From: Thermohalobaculum sp963822985
Lineage (GTDB): Bacteria; Pseudomonadota; Alphaproteobacteria; Rhodobacterales; Rhodobacteraceae
Assembly (NCBI GenBank): GCA_963822985.1
Contig: CAWGJU010000006.1
Coordinates: forward strand, 62,001 to 126,000
Reading direction: 5' to 3'
Length of the DNA: 64,000 nt
Shown here: positions 28,015-37,422 of the stretch, one piece after another
Layout of the letters: each line of letters begins with the position of its first letter
Position numbering within the stretch: position 1 is the first letter of the stretch
Notes under the pieces: generated by a model
Seen by the model: only the letters and a program-made list of their open reading frames with translations
What the model was told of the DNA's origin: nothing
Database searches by the model: none
Position numbers and translations under genes: made by a program

Positions 28015-29277
28015 ATGCCGACGCTCGAGCATGACCCCGCAGCACGACGCTGGGCACGACGATGCCCGGGCCGAGCGCGCGGTGGCGATCCTCGTCTGGG
28101 CGCAGTCGGTGCTGGGCGCGCAGATGCCCGTGCACTTCATCCTCGGCGGGCTGACGGGCGCGCTGCTGGCCGAGGACAAGTCGCTCGCCACCCTGCCGAT
28201 CTCGATGACGGTGCTGGGCTCGATGCTGGCGGCGCCGGCGCTCTCGGCGCTGATGGGCCGCTTCGGCCGGCGGCCGGGCTTCGTGCTCGGCGCGCTGGCC
28301 GCGGCCACCGGCGCCGCGGCTCGCCGCCTGGGCGATCGTGCATCGCGATTTCACCGCTGTTCTGCGCGGCCTCGATGCTGCTCGGCGTCTACATGGCGGC
28401 GCAGGCGCTCTATCGCTTCGCCGCCGCCGACGTCGGCCTCGCCGGCCTTCCGGCCGAAGGCGATCTCGTGGGTGATGGCGGGCGGGCTCGTCTCGGCCGT
28501 GCTGGGGCCCGAGATCGTCGTGCGCTTCAAGGACCTGCTCGAGCCGGTGCCCTATGCCGGCGGCTACGTCGCCATGGTCGCGCTGAACCTCGTCGGCGTC
28601 ATCCCGGTGCTGTTCCTCGACCTGCCGCCGCCGCTGCGGCGCCACGGCGGGGGCCGGCCGGGCCGCCCCTGGGCCGAGATCCTGGCCGACCGCCGCGTCC
28701 CCGTCGCCATGCTGTGCGCCATGGTCAGCTATGCGCTGATGAACCTGGTGATGACCTCGACGCCGCTCGCCATGATCGGCTGCGGCTTCGTCACCGACGA
28801 TGCCGCGCAGGTGGTCCGCATCCACGTCATCGCCATGTTCGCGCCGAGCTTCTTCACCGGCATGCTGATCGCCCGCTATCGGCGCGCCGAAGATCATCGC
28901 CGCAGGCCTCGTCCTGCTGACCGGCTGCGCCGCGGTGGCGATCGCCGGGCATGACGCTGCCGCACTTCTGGGTCGCGCTGGCCCTGCTCGGGGCTGGGCT
29001 GGAACTTCGGCTTCATCGGCGCGACGGCGATGCTGGCCGAGCGCCCACCGGCCGGAGGAGCGCGCGCGCGTCCAGGGCATGAACGACTTCCTGCGTCTTC
29101 GGCCTCGTCACCGTCGCCTCGTTCAGCTCGGGCGCGCTGATGGCGGGCTTCGGCTGGGCGGCCGTGAGCCTCTCGATGTTGCCGCGCGCTGGCGCTCGCC
29201 GCGGCGGCGCTCGCCTGGCTGGCTTGTGCGGCCGGCGATCGTCCCGGCCCGCGTGAGGCGGGGCCTAGAGCGGCCGT
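28015..29277 (+). CDS. MFS transporter (frameshifted)
   Basis: About 410 residues with some twelve hydrophobic segments across several frames, including ISMTVLGSMLAAPALSALMG, a GRFGRRPGF loop (the MFS motif-A type loop between helices 2 and 3), ASMLLGVYMAAQALYRFAAA, GGYVAMVALNLVGVIPVLFL and LALLGAGWNFGFIGATAMLA. Frameshifts near 28325, 28450, 28890, 28950 and 29090. The start is uncertain: ATG at 28015 or 28031. Its position after the P450 suggests export or import of that enzyme's substrate, but nothing proves it. Confidence 0.75.
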
Positions 29278-29279
29278 CT

Positions 29280-29736
29280 GAATCGCCCTGCGGGCGAATT
29301 TCCTCGGTGATCACGCCGATATTGCCGAAGGCCTGCTCGAGGATCGTCAGCTGGCGGCCATAGGTCGGCGTCGTCTTGGTCTCGAGATCGATCGATGCGC
29401 CCGTCCTCGAGCCCGTACTCCGTCACGAGCCGCGAGCACGTCGTTCGGGTCGAAGATCAGCGCCACCACGCGGCGGTCGACGACCTCGGGCGCATGATAG
29501 GTCAGGTGCTCGACCTTCGGTTGCTGACATAGTACCAGCCGTCGTCCGTGAAGATGCCGGTGCCCGCCGGGCCGGCCGATCTTGCTCTGCACCGAGACGC
29601 GCGTGTCGAGCCCGATGCTGCAGGCTCGGCCAGCTCCTCCGGCAGCGGCGTATAGCCGTGGTTGCTCGATGATCGGCGAGCAACCGGCGGACACGAGCGC
29701 CAGCGCCAGGCCGGCGGAGGCGAGGAAGCGGCGCAT
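29280..29736 (-). CDS. bamE: Outer-membrane assembly factor BamE (frameshifted)
   Basis: A lipoprotein of the BAM complex that helps insert beta-barrel proteins. The lipobox is LVSAGCSP after MRRFLASAGLALA. Then, across frames, come VSVQSKIGRPGG, a GWYYVSN-type strand, HLTYHAPEVVDRRVVALIFD, the DLETKT-type linker and VITEEIRPQGD at the end. The divergent pairing with a DUF177 gene and rpmF is the standard alphaproteobacterial arrangement and supports the call. Several frameshifts; the exact C-terminus is uncertain because the frame runs on past 29280. Confidence 0.75.
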
Positions 29737-29885
29737 GGCGCATCGCGCGGACGCATTCGCATGCTCCGGAAAGGTTGGCAACGATTTCTTTGCCGTAGCG
29801 CGGCATGCTTTTATTTCAAGCCGGTCGCGCCTAGCTCTGGAGTGGCCCGAGTGCCGATTCGCCCGCCGCTGCCCGCGAGGTACCG

Positions 29886-30481
29886 ATGTCCAGACGATCG
29901 CCCGTCCCGAGCCGCGCGCGCCGCGGCCGAGCCGCCCTTTCGGCGTCCGATAGCCGTGCGCACGCTGTCGCGCAGGCAGCCGCATGGCCTTCGACTGTCG
30001 CCGGAGCCCGACGAGGCCCGCGCCATCGCCCGCTTTCTGGGCCTGCTGGAGCGCTGCAGAGCCTGCGCTTCGGCGGCGAGCTGATGCCCGGGCGCACGAG
30101 GGCTGGCGCATCGAGGGACGGCTGACGGCCGAAGTCTGGTGCAGAAGTGCGTCGTCACGCTCGAGCCCGGTGGCCCAGCGGGTCGACGAGACGGTCGCGC
30201 GCGACTACGTGCCCGAGGAGGAGTACAGCCTGCCCGCCGAGATCGACCTCGATCCCGAGGCCGAGGACGATCCGGATCCGTTCGGCAAGGTGATCGACCC
30301 CGGCCTGCTGGCGCTGGAATCGCTGGCGCTGGTGCTCGATCCCTATCCGCGCGCGCCGGGCGTGCCGGCCGCCGAATACCGCGCCGCCCCGCCCGGCGTC
30401 ACGCCGCTGGCCGAAGGCGATCTGAAACCCTTTGCCAAGCTGGCCGTTCTGAAAGAGAAGCTGGGCGGCGGGAAGGGCTGA
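29886..30481 (+). CDS. yceD: DUF177 (YceD) protein (frameshifted)
   Basis: About 195 residues. Blocks across frames: RQPHGLRLSPEPDEARAIAR, LQSLRFGGELMP, QKCVVTLEP with the conserved Cys, and the acidic DYVPEEEYSLPAEIDLDPEA followed by GKVIDPGLLALESLALVLDP. YceD proteins lie directly before rpmF in nearly all proteobacteria and are implicated in 23S rRNA/large-subunit maturation. Frameshifts near 29945-29980, 30045 and 30140. The ATG at 29886 is my best start. Confidence 0.8.
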
Positions 30482-30675
30482 CTTCCAGCCATCCGCCGCC
30501 CAGAAAACTGTTGCTCCGCAACGATGAAAGCGAGTATGTTCCGCCCCTCGTTTTCAAACAGATCCGATCGAATGCCGGCGGTCCGGCCGGATCGCCGGCG
30601 GTACGCACGTCCGAGGGCCGCGCGCACGGGGCGGGCGGCGGGCGGATGCGCGATCGGACGGAAGAGAGGTGATCG

Positions 30676-30879
30676 ATGGCTGTCCAGCAGAACCGCAAGA
30701 CGCGCTCCAAGCGCGACATGCGGCGTTCGCATGATGCGCTCGTCGCGCCGAGCGGCATCGAATGCCCGAACTGCGGCGAGCTCAAGCGTCCGCACCATGT
30801 CTGCGGCGCCTGCGGCTACTATCGCGAGCGCGAAGTGGTTCGCAAGGACGAGGTCGAGCTCGACGAAGACGCCGCGTGA
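30676..30879 (+). CDS. rpmF: 50S ribosomal protein L32
   Basis: 67 residues, intact, beginning MAVQQNRKTRSKRDMRRSHD after a GAGAGG site. Two Cys pairs (CPNCGE and CGACGY) form the zinc-ribbon that marks the zinc-containing form of L32. Sits between yceD and plsX as expected and should be co-transcribed with them. Confidence 0.97.
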   Translation: MAVQQNRKTRSKRDMRRSHDALVAPSGIECPNCGELKRPHHVCGACGYYREREVVRKDEVELDEDAA

Positions 30880-30995
30880 TCGCGCGTCCGCCAGTCGGCG
30901 TCACGTGCTGTCGGACCGCAGGGCCCGCGCCAGTGCGATCAGTTCGAAGGTCGCCCGGCGCGAGTGGCGGCCCTGGAGCGGGATGAGGCGAGACG

Positions 30996-32108
30996 GTGAT
31001 CTCGGTCGATGCGATGGGCGGGGACGGGGGCCCTGATCCCCGTCATGGCCGGGCTGTTTGCGGGCGTTGAAGCGGGACCCGTCGCTGCGCTTCATCCTGC
31101 ACGGCGACGAGCACGAGGCTCGGCCGGCTGCTGCGCAAGCATCGGCAGGCTGCAGGGATCACCGAGATACGGCACGCCGAGGACGTCGTGCCGATGGACG
31201 AGAAGCCCTCGCGCGCGCTGCGCACGGGGCGGAAAAGCTCGCTCTGGCGGTCGCTCCAGTCGGTCGCGGCCGGCGAGGCGAAGGTGGCGTTCACCGCCGG
31301 GCAACACCGGGGCGATCGTCGCCATGGCCATGGCTGGTGCTGCGCCAGCGCGCCCGGCGTCGATCGCCCGGCGATCGCGGTGCACTGGCCGGCCGACAAC
31401 GCCCGCGGCTTCAACGTCGCGCTCGACATGGGCGCCGATGTCCGCGCCGATGCCCGGACGCTCGTGCAATACGCCATCATGGGCGACCGAGTACTGCCGG
31501 CTGGCCGCCGGGATCGCCGCGCCGCGCGTCGGCCTGCTGAACATCGGCGCGCGAAGACATCAAGGGCCGGCCCGAGCTGCACGAGGCGAAAAGCCGGCTG
31601 GCCGAGCTGGTCGATCGGGCCACGGATGGATCCGGGGACGGGCAAGGGCATGGGGCCGAGCCGCCATTCGAATTCCTCGGCTTTGTCGAGGGCAACGACA
31701 TCGTCGGCCAGCGGCTCGACGTGGTCGTGACCGACGGCTTCACCGGCAACATCGCCATGAAGGCGGCCGAGGGGACCGCGGGCTTCATCCGCGCCTCGCT
31801 GAAGGAAGCGTTCAGCCATTCGGTCCTGTCGCGGTCTGGGGTCGCTGTTCGCGCTCGACCTCGCTCAGACGCCTGAGGATGCGCATCGACCCGCGCCGCG
31901 CCAATGGCGGCGTGTTCCTGGGCCTGAACGGGGCGGTGGTGAAAAGCCATGGCGGCGCCGACGCGATCGGTCACGCCTCGGCGATCGAGCTTGCGGCGCG
32001 GCTGGCGCGGGACGACTTCTCGGCCAAGGTCGCCCGGCAACTCGCGACACTGAACGGCGAAAGACGGTCCGAGGCCGCAGCGGGCGAGGACGGGGTAACG
32101 ACGAATGA
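30996..32108 (+). CDS. plsX: Phosphate acyltransferase PlsX (frameshifted)
   Basis: Makes acyl-phosphate from acyl-ACP, the first step of phospholipid synthesis. Starts at GTG 30996 (ISVDAMGGDGGPDP). Blocks: FAALKRDPSLRFILHGDE-like, ESLWRSLQSVAAGEAKVAFT-like, GNTGAIVAMAM, CRLAAGIAAPRVGLLNIGAE, FEFLGFVEGNDIVGQRLDVV, VTDGFTGNIAMKAAEGTAGF and GGVFLGLNGAVVKSHGGADA. At least six single-base breaks (for example near 31035, 31115, 31335, 31490, 31555 and 31840). The gene is essential in most bacteria, so these are likely sequence errors. The end probably overlaps fabH by ATGA. Confidence 0.85.
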
Positions 32109-33089
32109 GCGCGGTGACGAGTTAAGGCGCGCGGCTGCGGCCACTATCTGCCCGAGCGCGATCGTGACCAACGAGGAGCTGTCGCGGCGCCTCGACACGT
32201 CAGACGAGTGGATCCGCGCCCGCACAGGCATCGGCCAGCGCCACATCGCGGCCGACGGCCAGCTGACTTCGGACCTGGCGGCACGCGCCGCCGACCGGGC
32301 GCTGGCGGCCGCCGGCCTCGCGCGCTCGCGACATCGACGCGATCGTCCTGGCGACGGCGACGCCCGACCAGACCTTCCCCTCCACCGCCACGCGCGTCCA
32401 GCACATGATCGGCATGGACAACGGCTTCGCCTTCGACCTGCAGGCGGTCTGCGCCGGGTTCATCTATGCGCTGGCCAACTGCCGACGGGCTGATCCAGGG
32501 CAACATGGCCGACCGCGTGCTGGTGATCGGGGCCGAGACCTTCTCGCGCATCCTCGACTGGGAGGACCGCTCGACCTGCGTGCTCTTCGGCGACGGCGCC
32601 GGCGCCATCGTGCTCGAGCGCTCGGAGGGCACCGGCACCGTCGCCGATCGCGGCATCCTCGGCGTCTGCCTGCATTCGGACGGCGCGCACAACCGCATTC
32701 TGCACGTCTCGGGCGGCACCGGGTCCGAGAACCGCAGCGTCGGCGTGCTGAAGATGGAGGGACGCGAGGTCTTTCGCCACGCCGTCATCAAGCTCGCAGA
32801 GGTGGCCGACGAGGTGATGCAGAAAGTGGGCGTCACCGGCGACGACATCGACTGGATCGTGCCGCACCAGGCCAATCTCAGGATCATCGAGAGCACGGCG
32901 AGAAAGACCGGCGTGCCGATGGAGAAGGTCATCGTCACCGTCGAGCAGCACGGCAACACCTCGGCGGCGTCGATCCCGCTGGCGCTCAGCTGCGGCATCG
33001 CCGACGGCCGCGTCAGGCCGGGGCAGCTGCTGCTGATGGAGGCGATCGGCGGCGGCCTCGCCTGGGGTTCGGCGCTGCTGCGCTGGTGA
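32105..33089 (+). CDS. fabH: Beta-ketoacyl-ACP synthase III (frameshifted)
   Basis: Condenses acetyl-CoA with malonyl-ACP to start fatty-acid synthesis. The catalytic triad is complete: Cys in FDLQAVCAGF, His in IVPHQANLRIIE, Asn in VEQHGNTSAASIP. RRLDTSDEWIRARTGIGQRH at the N-terminus and GGGLAWGSALLRW at the end are diagnostic. Breaks near 32128, 32333 and 32482. It follows plsX in the usual order and is followed by ihfA after a 120-base gap that probably holds a separate promoter (TTGACG/TTGACT words at 33126-33136). Confidence 0.92.
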
Positions 33090-33212
33090 GGGTCGGGCCC
33101 GGATTATCCCTCGCGGGCCAAGTCATTGACGTTGACTCGATTTGATCTGCTCCCTTACCGTACGCATTGAAAGTGCAACCCGTTTCTGACGAGAAGAGGA
33201 GGGGACGGTGCT

Positions 33213-33515
33213 ATGGCAGGAAATACTTTAACGCGTTCCGATCTCAGCGAAGCAGTTCATCGCGAAATCGGCCTGTCGCGCAACGAGTCGGCGCAGATGG
33301 TCGAGACGATCCTGGCGCGCATCTCGGACGCCCTGATCGCCGGCGAGGCGGTCAAGATCTCGTCGTTCGGCACCTTCGCCGTGCGCGACAAGGGCGCGCG
33401 CATGGGCCGCAACCCGAAGACCGGCGAGGAGGTGCCGATCGACCCGCGCAGGGTGCTCGTCTTCCGTCCGTCGCACATCCTGAAAGAGCGCGTCAACGCA
33501 GGGGACGAGGCATGA
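33213..33515 (+). CDS. ihfA: Integration host factor alpha subunit
   Basis: 100 residues, intact. It has the HU/IHF fold with SFGTFAVRDKGARMGRNPKT, the beta-arm with the proline-containing RNPKTGEEVPI tip that intercalates DNA, and a C-terminal RVLVFRPSHILKERVN. IHF bends DNA in recombination, replication and sigma54 promoters. GAGGGGACGG lies upstream. Its stop overlaps the next start by ATGA, showing translational coupling with the MerR gene, the standard alphaproteobacterial pairing. Confidence 0.95.
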   Translation: MAGNTLTRSDLSEAVHREIGLSRNESAQMVETILARISDALIAGEAVKISSFGTFAVRDKGARMGRNPKTGEEVPIDPRRVLVFRPSHILKERVNAGDEA

Positions 33516-34089
33516 GCGTCACCACCGGCCGGGCCGCCGAGAAGTCGCCCGAGGCCTTCCGCACGATCAGCGAGGTCTCGGAGGAGCTGGGCCTGCCGCA
33601 GCATGTGCTGCGCTTCTGGGAGACGCGCTTCGCCCAGGTCAAGCCGATGAAGCGCAGCGGCGGGCGCCGGCTCTATCGGCCCGACCACATCGCGCTGCTG
33701 CGCGGCATCAAGGCGCTGCTCTACGATGACGGGCTGACGATCAAGGGCGTACAGAAGATGCTGCGCGAATCGGGGGCCCGCACGGTGATCGCACGCGGCA
33801 AGGCCGATGCGGCGCTGTCGCTCGAGCTGAACGATGGCGCGGGAGACGGCGCGGGAGACGGCGCGGGAGACGGCGCGGGAGACGGCGCAGCGCGGAGGCT
33901 GGCGACGGGATGCTGCCGCTCGACTTGCCCGACGATGCCGGCGAGCGGCTCGCGGCACTGCGGGACCGTGTCGCCGCGGCACGGCCGCGGGACGCCCGGA
34001 GCGAGCTCGACGCGGCGCTGGTGCATCGCTCGATCGCAACGCTGGAGGGCCTGCTGCGCGAGCTCGACGCGCGCGGAGGCGGCGCCTAG
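33512..34089 (+). CDS. MerR-family regulator with internal GAGD repeat (frameshifted)
   Basis: About 190 residues. The N-terminal winged HTH is clear: FRTISEVSEELGLPQHVLRF, ETRFAQVKPMKRSGGRRLYR, LLRGIKALLYDDGLTIKGVQ. A linker follows with four exact copies of a 12-base unit encoding Gly-Ala-Gly-Asp, then (after a one-base shift near 33900) DGMLPLDLPDDAGERLAALR and a C-terminal helix ATLEGLLRELDARGGGA. No metal-binding Cys is seen, so this is the ligand-free MerR type always found after ihfA in alphaproteobacteria; its regulon is not known. The repeat could make the linker length variable. Confidence 0.85.
33836..33888 (+). repeat. 12-bp tandem repeat inside merR
   Basis: GGCGCGGGAGAC repeated exactly four times (33836-33883) plus a partial fifth. 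The unit is a multiple of three, so copy-number change keeps the frame and lengthens or shortens a Gly/Ala/Asp linker. Confidence 0.9.
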
Positions 34090-34100
34090 CGAGGCGGCAA

Positions 34101-34136
34101 GGCCAGGGACGTGGCCAGGGACATGGCCAGAAACAT
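34101..34136 (+). repeat. 12-bp tandem repeat just after merR
   Basis: GGCCAGGGACGT, GGCCAGGGACAT, GGCCAGAAACAT: three diverged units starting 12 bases after the merR stop. It is distinct in sequence from the repeat inside merR but has the same period. Confidence 0.75.
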
Positions 34137-34210
34137 GGATCGCGCGCGGCCTGATCGGCGCCGGATTGGCGTTGCGCCGGCGTGGCGTGGCCTATAAGAG
34201 AGCCCTCGCG

Positions 34211-34287
34211 CGGGCCGTAGCGCAGCCTGGTAGCGCGCTTGCATGGGGCGCAAGAGGTCGTGAGTTCGAATCTCGCCGGCCCGACCA
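34211..34287 (+). tRNA. tRNA-Pro(GGG)
   Basis: 77 nt with encoded CCA. The acceptor stem CGGGCCG/CGGCCCG pairs perfectly, the anticodon stem is CTTGC/GCAAG with loop ATGGGGC (anticodon GGG), and the T-loop TTCGAAT is canonical. tRNA-Pro after ihfA-merR is the usual alphaproteobacterial position. A terminator follows. Confidence 0.95.
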
Positions 34288-34291
34288 ACAG

Positions 34292-34320
34292 ACGCCAGCG
34301 GCCCCGGTCGCTGGCGTTTT
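34292..34320 (+). terminator. Rho-independent terminator after tRNA-Pro
   Basis: ACGCCAGCG and CGCTGGCGT form a perfect 9-bp stem around GCCCCGGT, followed by TTTTCC. Confidence 0.85.
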
Positions 34321-34485
34321 CCATTCCGGGGGATGCATGATGACACCAGCGCCCGATTTTCCAAAGTCGTCGCCCGTTCCGAACGCGCCATCCTCCGCCG
34401 CCGAGATGCCCCGGTCGAACCGCGGCATGACAGGTCCCTGAGCTCGGGCGCCGGGATGCCCGTCGACATTGGCACTCCCTCCCCC

Positions 34486-34511
34486 CTTGTGGGGAAGATG
34501 CGGGGAGGGGG
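34486..34511. repeat. CCCCTTGTGGGG-type palindrome upstream of the dCTP deaminase
   Basis: CCCTCCCCCCTTGTGGGG, then GGGGAGGGG, contains nested palindromes resembling intergenic repeats of Rhizobiales-type genomes. It lies inside the longer alternative frame and argues that the real start is downstream. Confidence 0.45.
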
Positions 34512-34518
34512 GCGCGGC

Positions 34519-35601
34519 GTGCTCCCCTCGCAGGCGCTGCGGGCGATGGTGGCCCAAGGCGCGATCCTGGCCGACCCGCCCATCCTGCCCGCGCAAGTGC
34601 AGCCGGCCAGCCTCGATCTGCGGCTCGGCCAGCGGGCCTGGCGCGTCCGGGCGAGTTTCCTCGCCGGCCGCGACCGGACGGTCGCCGATCGGCTGCACGA
34701 CTTCGCCATGCACGAGATCGATCTGCGGGCCGGCGCCGTGCTCGAGACGGGCTGCGTCTATGTCGTCGAGCTCGCCGAGGCGCTGCGCCTGCCAGCCGAC
34801 ATGTCGGCCGCCGCCAACGCCAAGAGCTCGACCGGGCGGCTCGACCTCTTCACCCGGCTGATCGCCGACCATAGCCCCGAGTTCGACCGGGTCGAGCCCG
34901 GCTATCGCGGGCCGCTCTATGCCGAGATCAGCCCGCGTACCTTCTCGGTGCTCGTCCGACCGGGCGAGCGGCTGAACCAGATCCGCTTCCGCCGCGGCCA
35001 GGCGGCGCTCGACGATGACGCGCTGCGGCGGCTGCACGCCGGCGACCCGCTGGTGAACGGCCCGGCGCTGATCGATGGCGGCCTCGGCTTCTCGGTCGAC
35101 CTGACGCCGCAAGGCGCCGACCGGTCCGACGGCACCGTCGGCTGGCGGGCGCGGCGGCATGCCGGGCTGATCGACCTCGCCCGCATCGACCACTACGACG
35201 CCGACGAGTTCTGGGAGCGGGTGACGCCCGCCCGCTTCGGCGGCGTGATCCTGGACCCCGGCGCCTTCTACATCCTGGTCAGCCGCGAGGAGGTCAGCGT
35301 GCCGCCGACGACGGCCGCCGAGATGGTGCCCTACATGGCGGTCGCGGGCGAGTTCCGCGTGCACTATGCGGGGTTCTTCGACCCGGGCTTCGGCCACCGG
35401 GCGACGGGCGGCGCCGGCTCGCGCGGCGTGCTCGAGGTGCGCTGCCACGAGGCGCCGTTCGCGCTCGAGCACGGCCAGATGGTCGGGCGGCTGGTCTATG
35501 AGCGAATGGCCGAGGTGCCGGACGTCCTCTACGGCACCGGCATCGGCTCGACCTATCAGGGCCAAGCGCTCAGGCTCTCCAAGCACTTCCGGGCGGGCTG
35601 A
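34519..35601 (+). CDS. 2'-deoxycytidine 5'-triphosphate deaminase, fused two-domain form
   Basis: About 360 residues, intact. I choose the GTG at 34519 (GGAGGGGGG upstream; protein VLPSQALRAMVAQGAI) because the longer frame to 34333 runs through a repeat. The dUTPase/Dcd fold appears twice: QPASLDLRLGQRAWRV with NAKSSTGRLDLFTRLIAD in the first half and a second trimer-type domain around EFRVHYAGFFDPGFGHRATG with GQMVGRLVYERM. It deaminates dCTP to dUTP, feeding dTTP synthesis. Two-domain Dcd proteins are found in many alphaproteobacteria. It fits with the class II reductases and dgt in the same window as dNTP-pool genes, but has no direct operon link. Confidence 0.85.
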   Translation: MLPSQALRAMVAQGAILADPPILPAQVQPASLDLRLGQRAWRVRASFLAGRDRTVADRLHDFAMHEIDLRAGAVLETGCVYVVELAEALRLPADMSAAANAKSSTGRLDLFTRLIADHSPEFDRVEPGYRGPLYAEISPRTFSVLVRPGERLNQIRFRRGQAALDDDALRRLHAGDPLVNGPALIDGGLGFSVDLTPQGADRSDGTVGWRARRHAGLIDLARIDHYDADEFWERVTPARFGGVILDPGAFYILVSREEVSVPPTTAAEMVPYMAVAGEFRVHYAGFFDPGFGHRATGGAGSRGVLEVRCHEAPFALEHGQMVGRLVYERMAEVPDVLYGTGIGSTYQGQALRLSKHFRAG

Positions 35602-35628
35602 ATCCCAGGGGCCGGCAGGGCCGGCGCC

Positions 35629-35790
35629 TCAGCGGCTGAGGATGATGTAGATCGCATGCACCACGCCCGGGATGTAGCCGAGCAGCGTCAGCAGTACGTT
35701 CAGCCAGAACTGGCCGCCGAGCCCTACCTGCAGGAAGACGCCGAGCGGCGGTATCAGGACGGACAGGATGATGCGGAGGATGTCCAGCAT
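35629..35790 (-). CDS. PMP3/YqaE-family small membrane protein (53 aa)
   Basis: Starts MLDILRIILSVLIPPLGVFL at 35790 with GGGAGAA upstream. Two transmembrane helices, with the family's PPLGVFLQVGLGGQFWLN and LLTLLGYIPGVVHAIYII. The PMP3 family modulates membrane potential and salt or stress tolerance; the mechanism is unknown. Converges with the dCTP deaminase gene. Confidence 0.92.
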   Translation of the reverse strand: MLDILRIILSVLIPPLGVFLQVGLGGQFWLNVLLTLLGYIPGVVHAIYIILSR

Positions 35791-35901
35791 GGGTTCTCCC
35801 AAAGCGGGCCTGTCGGAGATGGCCTTTCGATCACCCTGCCAACGTAAGGACCGGGTCAGGGTTCCGGATCGCTTGCCGCCCAAGGCTCGCGCCGGCTTTC
35901 G

Positions 35902-36601
35902 TCAGGGCTCGGGCTCCTCCTGCTCGCTCTCGCCGAACAGGTCGTCGGCCTCGTCCTCCGTCCCAGCTCGGCGCGGCTGGCCGGGCCCGCTGTCGAGCAG
36001 CCCGGCCGCGCGCAGCTCCTTCAGCCCAGGCAGGTCCTTGGCGCTCTCCAGCCCGAAATGGTCGAGGAAGGCCTGGGTCGTCACGAAGGTCACCGGCCGG
36101 CCGGGCGTCTCGCGCCGGCGTCCGAGCTTGATCCAGTCGAGCTCGAGCAGCAGGTCGAGCGTGCCGCGCGAGACCGACACGCCGCGGATCTCCTCGATCT
36201 CGGCGCGCGTCACCGGCTGGTGATAGGCGATGATGGCCAGCGTCTCGGTCGCGGCGCGCGACAGGCGCCGCGTCTCCTCGGCCTCGCGGCGCATCAGGAT
36301 AGCCGAGGTCCGGCGCCGTGCGGAACGCCCAGGCCTGGCCGATGCGGACGAGGTTGACCCCCCTGCCCTCATAGCGCCGGCGCAGCGACTCGAGCGCCGC
36401 GGCACCATCGGCGCCGTGCGGCAGGCGCTCGGCCATCTGCGCCAGCGTCATCGGCGTGGCGCTGGCGAAGAGCAGCGCCTCGACCATGCGCTCGACCTCC
36501 GGCAGCAGCGGCGCGTCGAAGAGCGCATGCACCGTGGCGCCGGGCCCGTCGGGCGGCCCCGACGGTTCGGCCGGCTCGTTCGGCCCCGAGGGCTCGCTCA
36601 C
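35902..36601 (-). CDS. scpB: Segregation and condensation protein B (frameshifted)
   Basis: The kleisin-interacting subunit of the SMC-ScpAB condensin. N-terminal winged helix EVERMVEALLFASATPMTLA and, after one frameshift near 36298, RAATETLAIIAYHQPVTRAE, GVSVSRGTLDLLLELDWIKL, GRPVTFVTTQAFLDHFGLES. An acidic C-terminal tail (EDEADDLFGESEQEEPEP) is typical. Overlaps scpA by four bases. The order nagZ-scpA-scpB is conserved in alphaproteobacteria. Confidence 0.93.
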
Positions 36602-37422
36602 CCCGGCGTCCCGCCTTCAGGCAGGCCGGCCCGGCGGCGCAGGAAAATGGGGGCGAAGACCGCCTCCTGCCGGATCTCGATCTCGCCCAGCTTGGCGAGC
36701 TCGAGCATGGCCGAGAACGTGCTGGCGACGGCCGAGCGGCGGCGCTCGGCCTCGCCGCGCCAGCTGTCCGGCAGGAAGACCGCCAGCTTGGCCCAGTCCG
36801 CATTCGTGCCGATGATGGCGCGCAGCCGCTGCAGCGCCGCGTCGACGGCATAGACCTCGCGCTGGTCGAAGGCGACCGGGCGGTACTCGGCCCGGGTCGT
36901 CACGCGGGCATAGGCCTTGAGCAGATCGGCCAGCGTCACCGACCACGAGGTCTGCCGGTCGACCGCCACCGTCTCGGGCATGCCCCTGGCGAAGAAGTCG
37001 CGGCCGAGCTGGTCGCGCCCCATCAGCTCCGCCGCCGCCTGGCGCATCGCCGCCAGCCGCTCGAGCCTGAAGGCCAGCGCCGCCGCCAGCTCCTCGCCCG
37101 AGGGCTCGTCATCGGCGGCGGGCTTGGGCAGCAGCAGCCGGGATTTGAGGAAGGCGAGCCAAGCCGCCATCACCAGATAGTCGGCGGCCAGCTCGATGCG
37201 CAGCGCGCGGGCCTGCTCGACGAATTCGAGATACTGCTCGGCCAGCTTCAGCACCGAGATGCGGGCGAGGTCGACCTTCTGCGTCCGCGCCAGCGTCAGC
37301 AGCAGGTCGAGCGGCCCCTCGAAGCCGTCCACGTTGATCAGCAGCGTCTCGGCCTCGATCGCCGTCGCGTCGCGCGGCGCGATGTCGAAGGCGAGGTCGT
37401 CGATATAGGCCGCTTCAGCCAT
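36598..37422 (-). CDS. scpA: Segregation and condensation protein A
   Basis: Intact, 274 residues. Kleisin N-terminus FEGPLDLLLTLARTQKVDLA and ISVLKLAEQYLEFVEQ, the central AADYLVMAAWLAFLKSRLLL, and a C-terminal winged helix FSAMLELAKLGEIEIRQEAV. It bridges the heads of the SMC dimer in chromosome condensation. Its start overlaps the nagZ stop and its end overlaps scpB. Confidence 0.95.
   Translation of the reverse strand: MAEAAYIDDLAFDIAPRDATAIEAETLLINVDGFEGPLDLLLTLARTQKVDLARISVLKLAEQYLEFVEQARALRIELAADYLVMAAWLAFLKSRLLLPKPAADDEPSGEELAAALAFRLERLAAMRQAAAELMGRDQLGRDFFARGMPETVAVDRQTSWSVTLADLLKAYARVTTRAEYRPVAFDQREVYAVDAALQRLRAIIGTNADWAKLAVFLPDSWRGEAERRRSAVASTFSAMLELAKLGEIEIRQEAVFAPIFLRRRAGLPEGGTPG

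Noticed and set aside
31009..32493. 494-aa continuous frame across plsX and fabH as a fusion protein
   Set aside because: It mixes true and shadow segments; family alignments show two separate proteins with an ATGA-type junction near 32105, broken by indels.
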